Assembly: GCA_003255065.1 (NCBI GenBank)
Contig: QAOA01003736.1
Coordinates: 880,226 to 944,225 of the forward strand
From: Cercis canadensis
Taxonomy: Eukaryota; Streptophyta; Magnoliopsida; Fabales; Fabaceae
Direction: 5' to 3'
DNA length: 64,000 nucleotides
The translations under genes and the position numbers were made by a program. The notes under the pieces are model-generated. The model was not told where the DNA came from. It saw nothing but the letters and a program-made list of their open reading frames with translations, and did no database searches. Shown piece after piece: positions 1-11,843 of the stretch (the stretch's first letter is position 1; each line of letters opens with the position of its first letter).

Positions 1-798
<798 letters not shown>

Positions 799-1832
799 AG
801 GAGCTCAATTTCTGTTTATATAGTTAACTAGCATAATAAAGATAGTCGCAGGTGTATGGGCGCAGTTCAGAAGTGCACCCCAAAAACCTAGTTTTTATTT
901 TCCTTGTACTCTTAATTGTGCTATTCTCTTTAAACTACGATGGCGTCAATGAGACCATTGCTGCAAGAAGTTTTAGTTAAAAGCAACAAATATACCGTCA
1001 CATAATTATCCCTTTTTTTTCTTTTAAATTTTCATTAATTTTTCAAACCAACAAAAAAAAAAAATCTTTNATCTTTGCCTTGCAAATTAAAATTGTACTT
1101 CGTACTAATCAAAATTTCTAAACTACGCTGCTCACATATCTGCTGTTAGTATTATTATTTGGGTCCCAAATATGAGATTTTATAATTGTGATGGGTTTTT
1201 GATTGAAGAGAGCAAGTCTCAATTAAAATTTTGAAGTTTGCTTTTCAAGTTAATTGTTTTCAAGAGGTCGTCTCAGTTGCAATTCATAATTTTGACTCAG
1301 AAGCTCTTCAATTGAGCCCAGAGTTTCGGTATGGATTTGGAAAGACTTTTTCACCAAGCTTGTAGAAATAATAAGAAAATTATGTTTTGGTAGAAAAATT
1401 TTGATCAGGAGATATTTGATTGGGCCTAGAGTTTGGATATGGATTTGAGAAGACTTTTCACCCAAGCTTGTAGAAATAATAAGAACAAATATGTCTGGTA
1501 AAAATTCTAGAAAGAAATATCTATCTTTTTCTCCAGTTATAAGATACTCATTGATCGATCTCTTAAAGGGGCTTGCATCGATGCCATCTCTATTTTTCTC
1601 CCTCACAGCAACTGAAAAGCTACTGACTCACCATTCAAGTGTTAATGTCAATGTAATTCCCTCCACGTATCTCTCGGTTTTACCTTCTCTGTTTCGTACT
1701 GATGGTGAATGCCATGGGTATGCAACACAGCTCAACCATCCACTTCGCAGCAGGGAAAGCTGGGGTGTAGTTTGATGCAGCCCAAACTGCAGTTGGCTTT
1801 ATAGGGTCCCAACCCAAATACGCTCTCAATCT
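799..1832. other. Space between convergent glutaredoxin and membrane-protein genes
   Basis: Holds the 3' UTR of the glutaredoxin, the 3' UTR of the minus-strand membrane protein, and a degenerate direct repeat (1311-1375 and 1420-1484). Open frames here have no recognisable protein and change character across the repeat, so none is called a gene. Confidence 0.6.
1311..1484. repeat. Two-copy direct repeat, period about 109 bp
   Basis: Copy 1 (about 1311-1375) and copy 2 (about 1420-1484) share a block running from ATTGRGCCYAGAGTTT to AAGCTTGTAGAAATAATAAG, with a few substitutions. It lies in non-coding DNA between two gene 3' ends. Confidence 0.75.
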
Positions 1833-4800
1833 TTAGCATTGATAAGAGGAAGGGAACCATCTTGATAGAAGGTAATGTTTCAATTCCACGATCAGTACAA
1901 ACATGCCATAACATGGAATGTGCATCATTGCCATCAACAAGTACCTGTGATCCACCAATGAAAAATTAGATCACGCATATGTAAGGACTAAATGAGGGGA
2001 AAATATAAAAGGATTTGCAAGTGTCCTGGAGGATGTAGCATACCATGGTAAAAATGCAGTGTTTTGCATGTTAATATCTTGAAGGTGACCTTAAAATTGA
2101 TTCAGGGAGTTCTCACTTTCACTTTCAGGGTTCTATAACTAATCACCACAATAAAACCTTAAATGATAAGGCTGTATTTTTTTTCTTCTCAAAAGTACCA
2201 CAGGAAATATGAAAATGTACAACTATCATGCAAATTTGACCCCGGATATCAACAATCTTCTACTGTTTAGAAGTAACACCACCTTTATGTACATTTAGTA
2301 ATGTTATTTTTTCATGTCTTCATTTGACTTGACAATATCCAAATGTTGCTGATCAGAGAAAAATGGCATACCATGCTGGAGCATAGGGTGATGACAAATC
2401 AAGAAATGGGTATGGCCACCTGTAGGAAAGAGAATTTTCATTACTTTCAGTCAAACCAATAAGTGTATCTGCACATTCTGACATAAAGAAGGATAATTGA
2501 CATTACCAAATTGAGAGACAAGCATGAAGAATCCACTGAAAAATGACGAAAACACCCGTCCATAACACAAAGAAAGAGATCCGAAACCAGGGTATCCGCT
2601 GAAAGGTGTAGTTTAAACTAATTCAACATCAGTCTTTAGCAGTTACTCCAAATAAGAGGGGAAATGTTATGAAAATATTCACCAGGCAATTTAAAGCTGT
2701 ATCTCCAAGTAGCATTACAATATTTACTGTATGCATGTTCACTGTCATCTGCACAAGATGGAGGAAACTGATAAGACTGAATCATAAGGACAAGAGAAGA
2801 AGGAAAGAAATAATCATAAAAAATTGGGGAAAATGAAAATGTTATCAGTGGAACCAAGTATAAGAAAAGCAATATATTTTACTAAGACAATTACATGTTT
2901 CAACTATTTTAGGTGTGGCAATTATTTTTGTAATTACGAATACAAGATATAAATTTAACTCTTGACCTGGAGATTCTACCAAGGAACTCCTAAAACCGAA
3001 CCTCTATGCCATAGTTCAGAAATGCCGTGATAAGTATAGCTAAAGCAACGATGCAATTACGTTTTCATTTGTACTATGTACCAAAATCCATTTATACATT
3101 CCTGATGAAGCAAAATGAAAAGAGGCAATTAATTACTAGTGCAAACCAAGAGAGAAGAAAGTATGGAAGTATGAGGAACTTTTGAAGGTTTGGAACTCAC
3201 AAAATTCAAATTGTAATCCCTGATGGTAAGAAATGGAAATATAATGAACCAATAAACGCAATCTGTAAGCATCACTGCCCCTGCATTCATCTGTTAAAAC
3301 ATATAATTATATTAAACATAGTGAAGTTGAGGGAAACTAATGCAATATAATAACATGGAAAGATGTTATATTCTTGGCATGCTTGACACAGATATGAAGT
3401 TCAGACATATGGTATCTACTATCTAGTTTACCTTCCTTAATCTTCAAGTAATCAATCTAACAATATCATATTCAAATTACCAGACTTTTCAAACCATAAG
3501 GTCCAAGATTGCTAGATGGTGAGTCTGTGTTCAAATGATAGCCTAATGAATTTAGAAATTATGCACGTAAGGGTCATATAAGGTTAACAAGCGTGACAAT
3601 ATCATGCATTTAAAGGTGAGAAGAAAAACAAGGTGGAAAAAAAAGCTAATTAAAAATTGGGAAGCAAGGAAAGAAGATAAGGCCACACCTAGAGGAAAAG
3701 AGAAAAGGGTATGAGTACACAAACAGAGAAAGAATCCACAAGCACGTATCAGGGAAAACAAAGCAGCCAGGGAGGAGAGTCCAAGTTCCAATAAATAATT
3801 GCTCATTTTTCTACAAAGCTACAGTTGTTCACTTTTGGAAGTTACCTGGAATATAATTTGAAAAATATAACTCCAAATTGCTGCAACTCTGTTTTTATGA
3901 ATTTCCACACGATGATCACCAAGAAATTCCATTCTAGATGGATTTGTAGCATCCTGATGCAAGAGAGGCATGTTTGGCCCTTGCTCTGCATCTGTTCTAG
4001 AGGAATTAACATTGAAGGTGGTGCTGCTTGAATTTTGATACCGATAACATCCATACACAGAGAGCAAAGATGCACACTGCAAAAAGAAAGTTCAGATTGT
4101 GGGATCCAAATAAGTTAATACTTCTGAAATTATAGTTTCTTGAAAGTGTTTGGCCTAGTACCCTATGGGTGAATGTAAAAAAGAATCCTGCAGTGGTGCA
4201 ATAAGATATATAAAGATTATATACAATATATAGTGGTCAAACTCAAAAAGGCTGATTTGATTGAAGGCTCCTGAGAAGAATGTTTGAAGATTTACCCCAA
4301 AATAAATTGTAATTAGTGTAAAGGTCCACCTGCAAGGAATCCGAAATAACCATAAGCGAAAGTTAGAAGAAAATTAGAAAGAAAATGATTCACAACTGAG
4401 AACGAAGCTAAAAACATCAGAAGTGAGGTTGACTTCATCATAATGCTTAATCAAGAATGGGCGAATTTGTTCATAATCAGTCATTAAATAGTTGCAAATC
4501 TCCAATCAGAAAGATTATCCACCAAATCTATGTTTCACATGCACAACACGCCATGTATGAGACACTTTAACATTGGTTCCCTTCGTGGATTATCATAAAA
4601 AACTAATAATTCTAAGGATAATAGGATGTATAGAGAGAAGTCAATAAAAAGGAAAGACTTACTGAGTGTAATAAAAAAATATGCCAGGGCCATTAATGAG
4701 AGTTTTGGCAATTAGCGTTGCCAAAAGCAAAGAGAATGCAGTAACTCGAAAAGCTAGCAGACATAATGGGTGAATTTCTTTAAGGCATGGTTTCCATGCT

Positions 4801-4997
4801 TCATCACCACATAAAGCGAAGTTTGTGTCTTGCTGGTTTTCACCTTTATCAGATGTCAAACGTCTTGGACCTTCATTCTTCCATATTATATATGATGCAA
4901 CGACCATAGGCACCAAAACCCATATTGCACACAGCAAGACCCTCCAATTTAACCAATAACTAAGCGTAGTTGTATCAGTGGTATCCTGCAGCTGCAT
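1833..4997 (-). CDS. Seven-pass membrane protein of a plant rolling-stone-like family
   Basis: Eight coding exons on the minus strand: 4663-4997, 4296-4329, 3846-4076, 3201-3290, 2683-2748, 2507-2598, 2372-2419 and 1833-1944. All boundaries are GT-AG and phases match, giving 335 residues. Hydrophobic segments are centred near residues 15-40, 75-100, 105-125, 185-220, 235-255, 265-285 and 300-325. Hallmarks include IFFYYTQWTFTLITIYFG, AVMLTDCVYWFIIFPF, VNIVMLLGDTALNC and WPYPFLDLSSPYAPAWY. I recognise the pattern from uncharacterised Arabidopsis proteins such as At1g70505 and At5g62960, grouped by some databases with Drosophila rolling stone; biochemical role unknown. The polar loop at residues 125-185 is long and Ser/Asn-rich. 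The start ATG lies two bases after an acceptor (TTGCAG at about 5004-4999), so the 5' UTR is split. Family membership is fairly sure, function is not. Confidence 0.85.
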
Positions 4998-5774
4998 CCT
5001 GCAAGGAAAACTAAGGTGTTATATTTTAAAATAACGCAATTGTTTTCAAGATATTCCTTTCACTGCAACAAAAATGGTGCCCGAGCCCCATAGCCAAACT
5101 ACAATTCATTGACAAATAAATAACAATTTCAACTCAATAATAGTTTTGAGTAAATTAGTTCTATTATGCTGATAGTAAGCATCTAATTTCTAGATGCTGC
5201 ATCAAGAAACTCCTGTGACTATAAGCTTCTCATGAAGGAATGTAGAATATTCTAGAATGATAACACAAATGCTAGAATAAGGTTCCCTCACTGTAATAGA
5301 CTTCCAGGATAAATTTCTTAGGTGAAAATCCTTTCTTTGACTCAACTTTCAGTGTTTCAATTTCAAAACATCTTGTGTATTCTCATTTTTTCACTTTTCA
5401 TCCTAGGCAGCGCTGCTTATAAACATTTACAATCATAAATATTTGTTTCAATTAAAGCATAAATAGGTCATGATTATGTGAATCAAATGAAACAATAAGG
5501 AATAACCGAGCAACATTTGAATACAACAGTTTCTGATGACAATGCATCTTCTCCAAATCCTTTAAAAAGCTCTGCAAGAAGGTGGGTTAATTTCCGTGCT
5601 ATGATAACATTAACGAAAATGGAAATAAACCCATAAACATAATAAGCATAACACAACCAGAAGCTGATTTTCCTAAACACTATCATGCTCGAGCAACAAC
5701 AATATATTCATTAACAATAACAACAACAAAGAAAACAATAGATTGAAGCAGAAACACAAGGGGATTATTATTAC

Positions 5775-6030
5775 GTACTTATCAAGGTGTTGAGGAAATG
5801 AGGAATGTAGCTTTTGCCTTTTGCAATGAAGAATCAGGAAGTAGCGACTTCCCGTTTGAGTCTCCTTACCAGTCGGCAAAGGATCGGCAAGATAAATTTT
5901 TTCTATTTCTGGAAATGGAGCGAAATATATTAAACTACTACTATCTTTATCCTATCAATAAAGCGGATTTTGAGTTTTATTTTTCCACCAAATTGATGGA
6001 AAATTGTGAAGTCTCATGAATGACGGTTCC
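5775..6030 (-). other. Probable 5' UTR exon and promoter of the membrane-protein gene
   Basis: The coding exon at 4997 begins just after a splice acceptor, so a leader exon is needed upstream. The best minus-strand donor is CTG followed by GTAAGG (exon end about 5870); a weaker one is near 5779. The open frame through this stretch starts at TTG, not ATG, which fits a non-coding leader. The start of transcription cannot be fixed from sequence. Confidence 0.45.
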
Positions 6031-6255
6031 TTGATTCAGATTCTGTCCTGGCGGTGATTTAGCAATTGACACGATTGAATTCGGCCCACGTAAGGTTGTG
6101 ATGCGGTGTGGGTTCCTCTTCCCTTGGGAAAAGCCACACTTTCACTGGACCACACTGTTAATTTTATTTTTTTTTCATTTTACATTTAATCTATATACTA
6201 AATAGAAAAGTAACATAGTTACATTACATTAAAAAATTAAAATTTACTAATAATA

Positions 6256-6470
6256 AATAATTTAAGGAGGTTTTTTTAATATTTATGTGATATATTATAT
6301 CATATAAAAATAATTAATGTATAAATAATATGTGTACAAGTTAATTATTTTTAAATTTATTTAAAAAATAAAAAAATTTATAATCAATAAAATATAAAAA
6401 TTATGTATACTTACGACAATGTAATATAACATATTTATATGATATTATAAAATTATCGACAATTTAATCA
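6256..6470. repeat. AT-rich MITE-like repeat, copy 1
   Basis: About 215 bp that match, on the opposite strand, the stretch 20024-20231. Shared blocks include ATGTGTACAARTTAA and ATAAAATATAAAAATTAT, followed by GTAATATAACATA. No clear terminal inverted repeats or target duplication were found at this copy. Confidence 0.55.
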
Positions 6471-6716
6471 TTTTTTATACATAAGAATACATAATTTGAT
6501 GATTGTTTAAAACTTTTTTAAATGGTAGTAAGTTCTTAATTTTTTCCTAAAACATTTTGAAAAATAATATTTACTGTTTTCTATTTTCTTTTTATTATTT
6601 ATGTACAATTATCAGTAAAGGGAGTTTTAATGATATTCTTATATCTTTTTTCTCTCAATAGTCGTATGCTGTAATCGTCAGTAGCCCTTCTTAGTTTTTG
6701 CCTCTTGGCAACTAGT

Positions 6717-7277
6717 GCTATCAATAGAGCTGTCAAACGGGCCGGCCCGCCCCAACCCGCCACCCAAACGGGGCGGGGCGGGCTGAGAAAATCTCAACCC
6801 AACCCAACCCACTGTGGGTTGTGGGTTAGGCGGGCCAGCCCGCCAAAAAAAAAATAACAAATTAGTGACTAATAACAATTTAAATCAATGTTAAACACCA
6901 AATCAATGATAAATAATTTTTCATCACGTAATTCAAATTATTTAAGATGACCAAAATTAATTAAATAGTCTAACAAAGTAATAAACAATCATTAAAAAAT
7001 AAGTCTATGAAGATTAATACCAACATGACAACATAATTTTTATAATAAAGATTAGAAATTTAAAAAAAAAAAAAAANNNNNAAAAAAAAAAAAAAAAAAA
7101 GATTGGCGGGCCAGCCCGCCCCGCCACCAACACACAACCCAAATAGGGCGGGCTCAAAAACCCGCTTTCAAACGGGCCAGCAAAACCTTAACCCAACCCA
7201 ACCCTTTTGCATGGCGAGGCGGACCAACCCNGACCAACCCAACAGGCCCAACTCATTTTGACACCTCTAGCTATCAA
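6717..7277. mobile_element. Non-autonomous hAT-superfamily element with 8-bp target duplication
   Basis: The element spans 6725-7269, about 545 bp including five N. Its ends are inverted: left TAGAGCTGTCAAA, right (reverse complement) TAGAGGTGTCAAA. Both sides are flanked by the same 8 bp, GCTATCAA, at 6717-6724 and 7270-7277. An 8-bp duplication and TAGxG-type ends are the signature of hAT elements. The subterminal parts are GC-rich with repeated GGGCCGGCCCGCC, CCCAACCCAACCC and GGCGGGCC motifs; the middle is AT-rich. There is no transposase frame, so it depends on an enzyme from elsewhere. Confidence 0.88.
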
Positions 7278-7539
7278 AAGCAGGTTCCACCAAGAAAGCA
7301 TGGTGTCTCTATTGAACTATGCATGAAGCATGAAAAAATAGTGAGTATAATGCAAATTTCCCTTAATTGCTTTTTCATTTCACATATTAAAAAGAGATCC
7401 CTATGTTTTCGAAAAATATAAAAGATCTTTTTGACCTTGAAATAAACAGATAAATACCAGCTCTAAACTTTACAAAATAAATGGCAAAAAAAGAGGCCAT
7501 TTTGAATGAGCCCAGCAAAAGTACCGGTTTATACAACTA

Positions 7540-8130
<591 letters not shown>

Positions 8131-10080
8131 AGGCTGGAATTCCAATTCCCGTAGCCTTTTTGGTTACCCTGTTTATTGTGAGTTCGGATTTAATTTATGT
8201 TAAATCTTATTTGATCAGAATTGAAGAAAGAGTTTATTTTCACAGTATAAGATAGTGAATTCGAGTTAAGACTTGTTGGAAATTTTGTCTCATTGCTATT
8301 TTATGGTTTCGATAGTTTTTCATTCATTGCTCTAATTGAGATATGTGTTGCTGTTTCCTTGATGATTTGACCGAGTTTAGTTGCATGGATGTTCTGTTTG
8401 GGGCATTCATGGGACTTTTAGAAGTTACTGGGTGATTTAAAAAATTATAATTCAGTTCTATAGGATTGTGGTGTTGCATTGAAGCATGTTTAAGGAATGC
8501 TGTGGATTTATGATGATGTTTGGGTGATTGGGTTGGTATTTTGTAGTAACGGTATGCAGCTTACATTTGAGTGCAAAAAAAAAACTATCTGCTAGTAATC
8601 TTCTATCGTCCAAATTGTATAGAATTGGCCTGCAATTGTTAAACAAAAATCTTTAAAATGTTCTTTATAGTTTATAGAGAATCTCTTTTGGCATCTGATC
8701 TGAATGTTGGTGCTAATTGGATATTCATTGTGCATCGAAGTCTTGCAAGGATGGATGCCCCCAGTTACTATTTTTATTCTATTATTTGAAGATACTTCCC
8801 TGGAATATGAACAGTTTAGCTCTGAACCATGCCCTTTCAATTGTTTTCATGTATTTAGTTTTTCTTTTCATTTTCTTTCCTGTCCTCCCCGCTTCAGCAG
8901 GATGGCTGTCTTAGACAATCGGATTAGTTGTTGAAGTTCATATATTGCACATCAGCCTCTGTAGGCACTATATGGTATCCGATGGCCTAAAGTTTGGTAG
9001 TAATTTGTTTGCTGATGTTAACAAGATAAGAGAACTATGGTTATTACTAATATAACTGTTTTGCAAAAAAAACTTTGGGGGAAAAGTTATTTGCCATGAC
9101 ATGAGGAATGTTGGTCGGAATATGTTCTGAAATCGGAGTAAATCATATGTTCATAATGTCTGGTTATTTAGGTCAACATGATACATTCTCACCATTACTT
9201 CTCTATACACTAGTGGTTAACATGTACTGTAAGTGTTGTTTATTAGACTTAAATGTAGTTAGCACATTCTCACCTTGCTCCTCTGGATACTAGTAATTAC
9301 ATGTTTTGAAATTATAGTTCTTTGTGTTAAATGTGGTTCTGTATGTGTTATTGCTAATGGAGAATAGAGTCAAACCACTATTCTTAAAAGAATTATCTTT
9401 CCTTTGGAGTTACAGCTTTTGGAACGTGTGATTAGTTAGAAAGTTTTGAGCCCGCGAATCCGCAATGGCTTCAATACGATATTAAAGGAGTATTATGAAT
9501 TTCTATCACCTCTCAACTGCTGTGTTTCTAGACACGTGTGCTTTTTTCTTCTCCTGAAGTACGTGTATTTTTTTTTTGGGATGGGCAATTCCCTAAGTTG
9601 TTGGATTAGTTGTCCATCTATTACCAAATTCATGGTTTTCATAACATATAAGAGTTATCCAATAAATAATTTCGTTGGACTATTTATAACATCTATTTGT
9701 TAGTGTCATGGTGCTGTAATAATGCCAACGATACAGTTAAAATGCTTGAAGGCAATATGACATCTATTAAAATGCTTGAAGATAATATGCTTAAAGCACT
9801 TGAAACTCATTTTGTGGAGGTTTCAATACGTCATTTCCGTTTTTCTTTAATATTAGGCTGAGTTTACAATACAAAGGGTTGAAAATGGGTACCGGTACAA
9901 ATGACACTCAATTGTTATTGGATCATCCACTTGGCCTAATCAATGGCTCTTATGGTTTGACCAGCTACTTGGTTATCAGGTCTTTCTAATAATAACATAG
10001 TAGCTTAATATTTTAGTTAAATTATAAATTGACCCCATTTATCAAAATCATCCTCGTTGCACCTTCCTAGTCCATGAGAA
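8131..10080. other. Intergenic stretch right of the S27a gene
   Basis: Contains the S27a 3' UTR and about 1.7 kb with no gene that I can support. Open frames of 60-85 codons are hydrophobic, unrelated to known proteins and typical of T-rich DNA. Confidence 0.6.
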
Positions 10081-10189
10081 GAAGTCTCCATGACTATTGC
10101 TTTAGTTCCGAGAACAATTAAAGCAATTCCGAGAACAACAGAAAGGGAAAGAGTTCTCCTCGCCTGCTTCGTCGTCTACCTCATCAACC

Positions 10190-10298
10190 ATGGGAACCCA
10201 GTCAACTACTCTGCCGCCTCCGCCACGCAAGGAGTCCTTTGCTCAGCGCTACAAATTCGTTTGGCCAATGCTTTTGGCTGTAAATCTTGCTGTTGGAG
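10190..10298 (+). pseudogene. Isolated first exon of a small membrane-anchored protein gene
   Basis: ATG at 10190 opens a 36-codon exon reading MGTQSTTLPPPPRKES, then YKFVWPMLLAVNLAVG, ending at a donor (G followed by GTGATT). I recognise this N-terminus from a small plant protein whose next exon continues AYLFMRTKKK. That exon is absent from the following 1.4 kb; instead, unrelated gene fragments follow. It is therefore read as a captured leader, first exon and intron start. A distant second exon cannot be excluded, but four other loci would lie within the intron. Confidence 0.6.
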
Positions 10299-10395
10299 GT
10301 GATTTTCTTCACCCCATTGCTCAACTACAAAAAATTTCATTTTTCAGTTTACTATGTTTTTTGTTGTTAGTGATGTGGAAATTTTATGAAATGGG

Positions 10396-10680
10396 TGATT
10401 TGGAAATTTGTTGTGAATCCAGAGAGCAGCAAGGCAGAAATAGATCACAGAGAAGAGGAAATAAACCCTTGGAAGGATGGTTCTGCCGGCGGACAAGTAA
10501 TCATTGTTGCCGCTCTTTCCGTCAAGATTGTACATAGCAGATCGCACATCCATGGAGACTTTGAGTTGTTGTTGATAACAGTTGGCAAAGACGAGATTAT
10601 ACTGATCAGCGTCGTTTTCTTGGTAAAGTTTGTTGAAGGAATCGGTGCCGTTGAGGGAATCGAGGGGTTGAATTTTTTTC
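10396..10680 (-). pseudogene. Fragment of a lung-seven-transmembrane-type receptor gene (CAND6/CAND7-like)
   Basis: An open minus-strand stretch of about 95 codons reads through LVFANCYQQQLKVSMDVRSA, MYNLDG, DYLSAGRTILPRVYFLFSVI and YFCLAALWIH. This is the end of the extracellular domain and the first membrane segment of plant lung-seven-transmembrane receptors, candidate GPCR-like proteins of Arabidopsis CAND6/7 type. The start codon, the signal peptide and the other six membrane segments are missing. It lies antisense to its two neighbours, so it cannot be part of the same transcript unit. It retains an open frame, which suggests a recent copy. Confidence 0.75.
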
Positions 10681-10721
10681 TATAATTTTTTTTTGAGTGA
10701 TTTTTGTTTCTGGGATTAGAG

Positions 10722-10948
10722 ATGAAGGTTGAGGTGGGTTTATCTAGTGGGATGTGGAATGATGAAGACAAGGCCCTGGTTGCTGCGGTTCTGGGCACTC
10801 GAGCTTTCGATTACTTGGTTACCAACCCATGAATTTCTGGCAAATTTCGCAAACGAAATCTGGGGACTGGGTTCTGGGTTGGGGAGATGGGTGTTGCAGG
10901 GAACCAAAGGAAGGAGAAGAAGTTGGGGGCGTGGGTGCTTTTGGTTAA
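10722..10948 (+). pseudogene. Truncated MYC-type bHLH factor (bHLH13/JAM-like), N-terminal piece
   Basis: From ATG 10722 the frame reads MKVEVGLSSGMWNDEDKALV, then AAVLGTRAFDYLVTN, and then stops at TGA shortly after 10827. In another frame from 10835 the sequence resumes as FWQISQTKSGDWVLGWGDGC and CREPKEGEE, ending in TAA 10946-10948. Together these are two parts of the bHLH-MYC N-terminal domain of the JAM/bHLH13 repressors of jasmonate signalling. About 30 residues between them are missing and the frame is shifted. No bHLH domain follows. It is a broken copy, part of the fragment island. Confidence 0.85.
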
Positions 10949-11211
10949 TGAGGAGCACAAGTAAATACATAAAATTTTTTGGGCCAAAATATAATTAATT
11001 ATTTATAGGTAATATCCAGTCATGATATCTAGACCGTACACATGGCTTAATCTCAATCATTTATTGGACTTTGCACTAGTACTCATTTTCAGTCATTTGT
11101 ATTGTAGACTTGGCCTTAATATTAAAGCATATAATACGGACACGCAGTCCATCTCGCGCAATCTCATTATCACACTGCCTATTATGAATAATCTCCTTCA
11201 CATAATCCACT

Positions 11212-11465
11212 CTATCCATTCGCTATAATACCATCGACTTCATTGTAGGACATACCCTTGAACGAGAAATAAGAAGAGGCCATATTATGGCAAGTGGCCA
11301 TGGTCCATCGTAGTCTAGTTTGGTGCGAAATATCAGCCTCAGTATAGAAACATTGATTAAGCAATGTAACAGGACCATTTGGCATGACTTTAATTCCAGC
11401 CAGTCATTCCAGCACTCGCTTGTAACCACGCAACACCTTGGTCCAAATTCTACACAACTACCTAA
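11212..11465 (-). pseudogene. Degraded coding fragment, family not recognised
   Basis: One minus-strand frame reads WTKVLRGYKRVLE, a TGA, LAGIKVMPNGPVTLLNQCF, YTEADISHQTRLRWTMA, NMASSYFSFKGMSYNEVDGI and then TAG. The residue composition looks like real protein, and the internal TGA is one base from TGG. I do not recognise the family. A protein search with the two halves joined at the stop would show whether it is a plant gene or a transposon protein. Confidence 0.4.
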
Positions 11466-11789
11466 CGTATTCAACATCACATGACTGATAAAACATGTCG
11501 GTAGATATTAAGAATACTACTAATGTTTCTTAGTAGATTTTTTTCCTCTTTTCGTACTTTGAAGTTTGAGCATTCAAGTTTGAATCGAAACACTTGGTAG
11601 ATGCACAACACAATAAAAATCAGCATCAGTCACGACGAGTCGCTAATCACTACTATTTTACATTTGTTTGTATCGTGTATCACACTTCCATAAGAGGAAG
11701 GTGCAAGTCAAGACCGTGAAAACGAGAGACAGAGTGCATCTGAACGACGTCGCTTACTTGGTGTTTTCTTCTCCAAATTTCTCGTCTCC
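11466..11789. other. Probable promoter region of the translocator gene
   Basis: AT-rich DNA between the last gene fragment and the translocator leader. No TATA box is placed with confidence. Confidence 0.4.
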
Positions 11790-11843
11790 ATGCAACGTTT
11801 ATCCCTTCTGCTTCAGCGTCTCCCTCTCTGTTGGCCTCTATGA
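11790..11843 (+). promoter_or_regulatory. 17-codon upstream ORF overlapping the translocator start as ATGA
   Basis: ATG at 11790-11792 begins [17 protein letters not shown] and stops at TGA 11841-11843. The stop shares its T and G with the main start ATG (11840-11842), forming ATGA. The uORF is out of frame with the main frame. If the leader includes 11790, ribosomes translating the uORF would end on the main start codon, an arrangement that permits termination-coupled re-initiation. Whether transcription starts upstream of 11790 is not known from the sequence. Confidence 0.55.

Noticed and set aside
1491..1775. 94-codon plus-strand frame near the repeat at 1311-1484
   Set aside because: No recognisable domain, overlaps a degenerate direct repeat and the 3' flank of the membrane-protein gene.
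10445..10798. 117-codon minus-strand frame across the fragment island
   Set aside because: It is a different frame from the receptor-like fragment on the same strand and crosses from one gene remnant into another.
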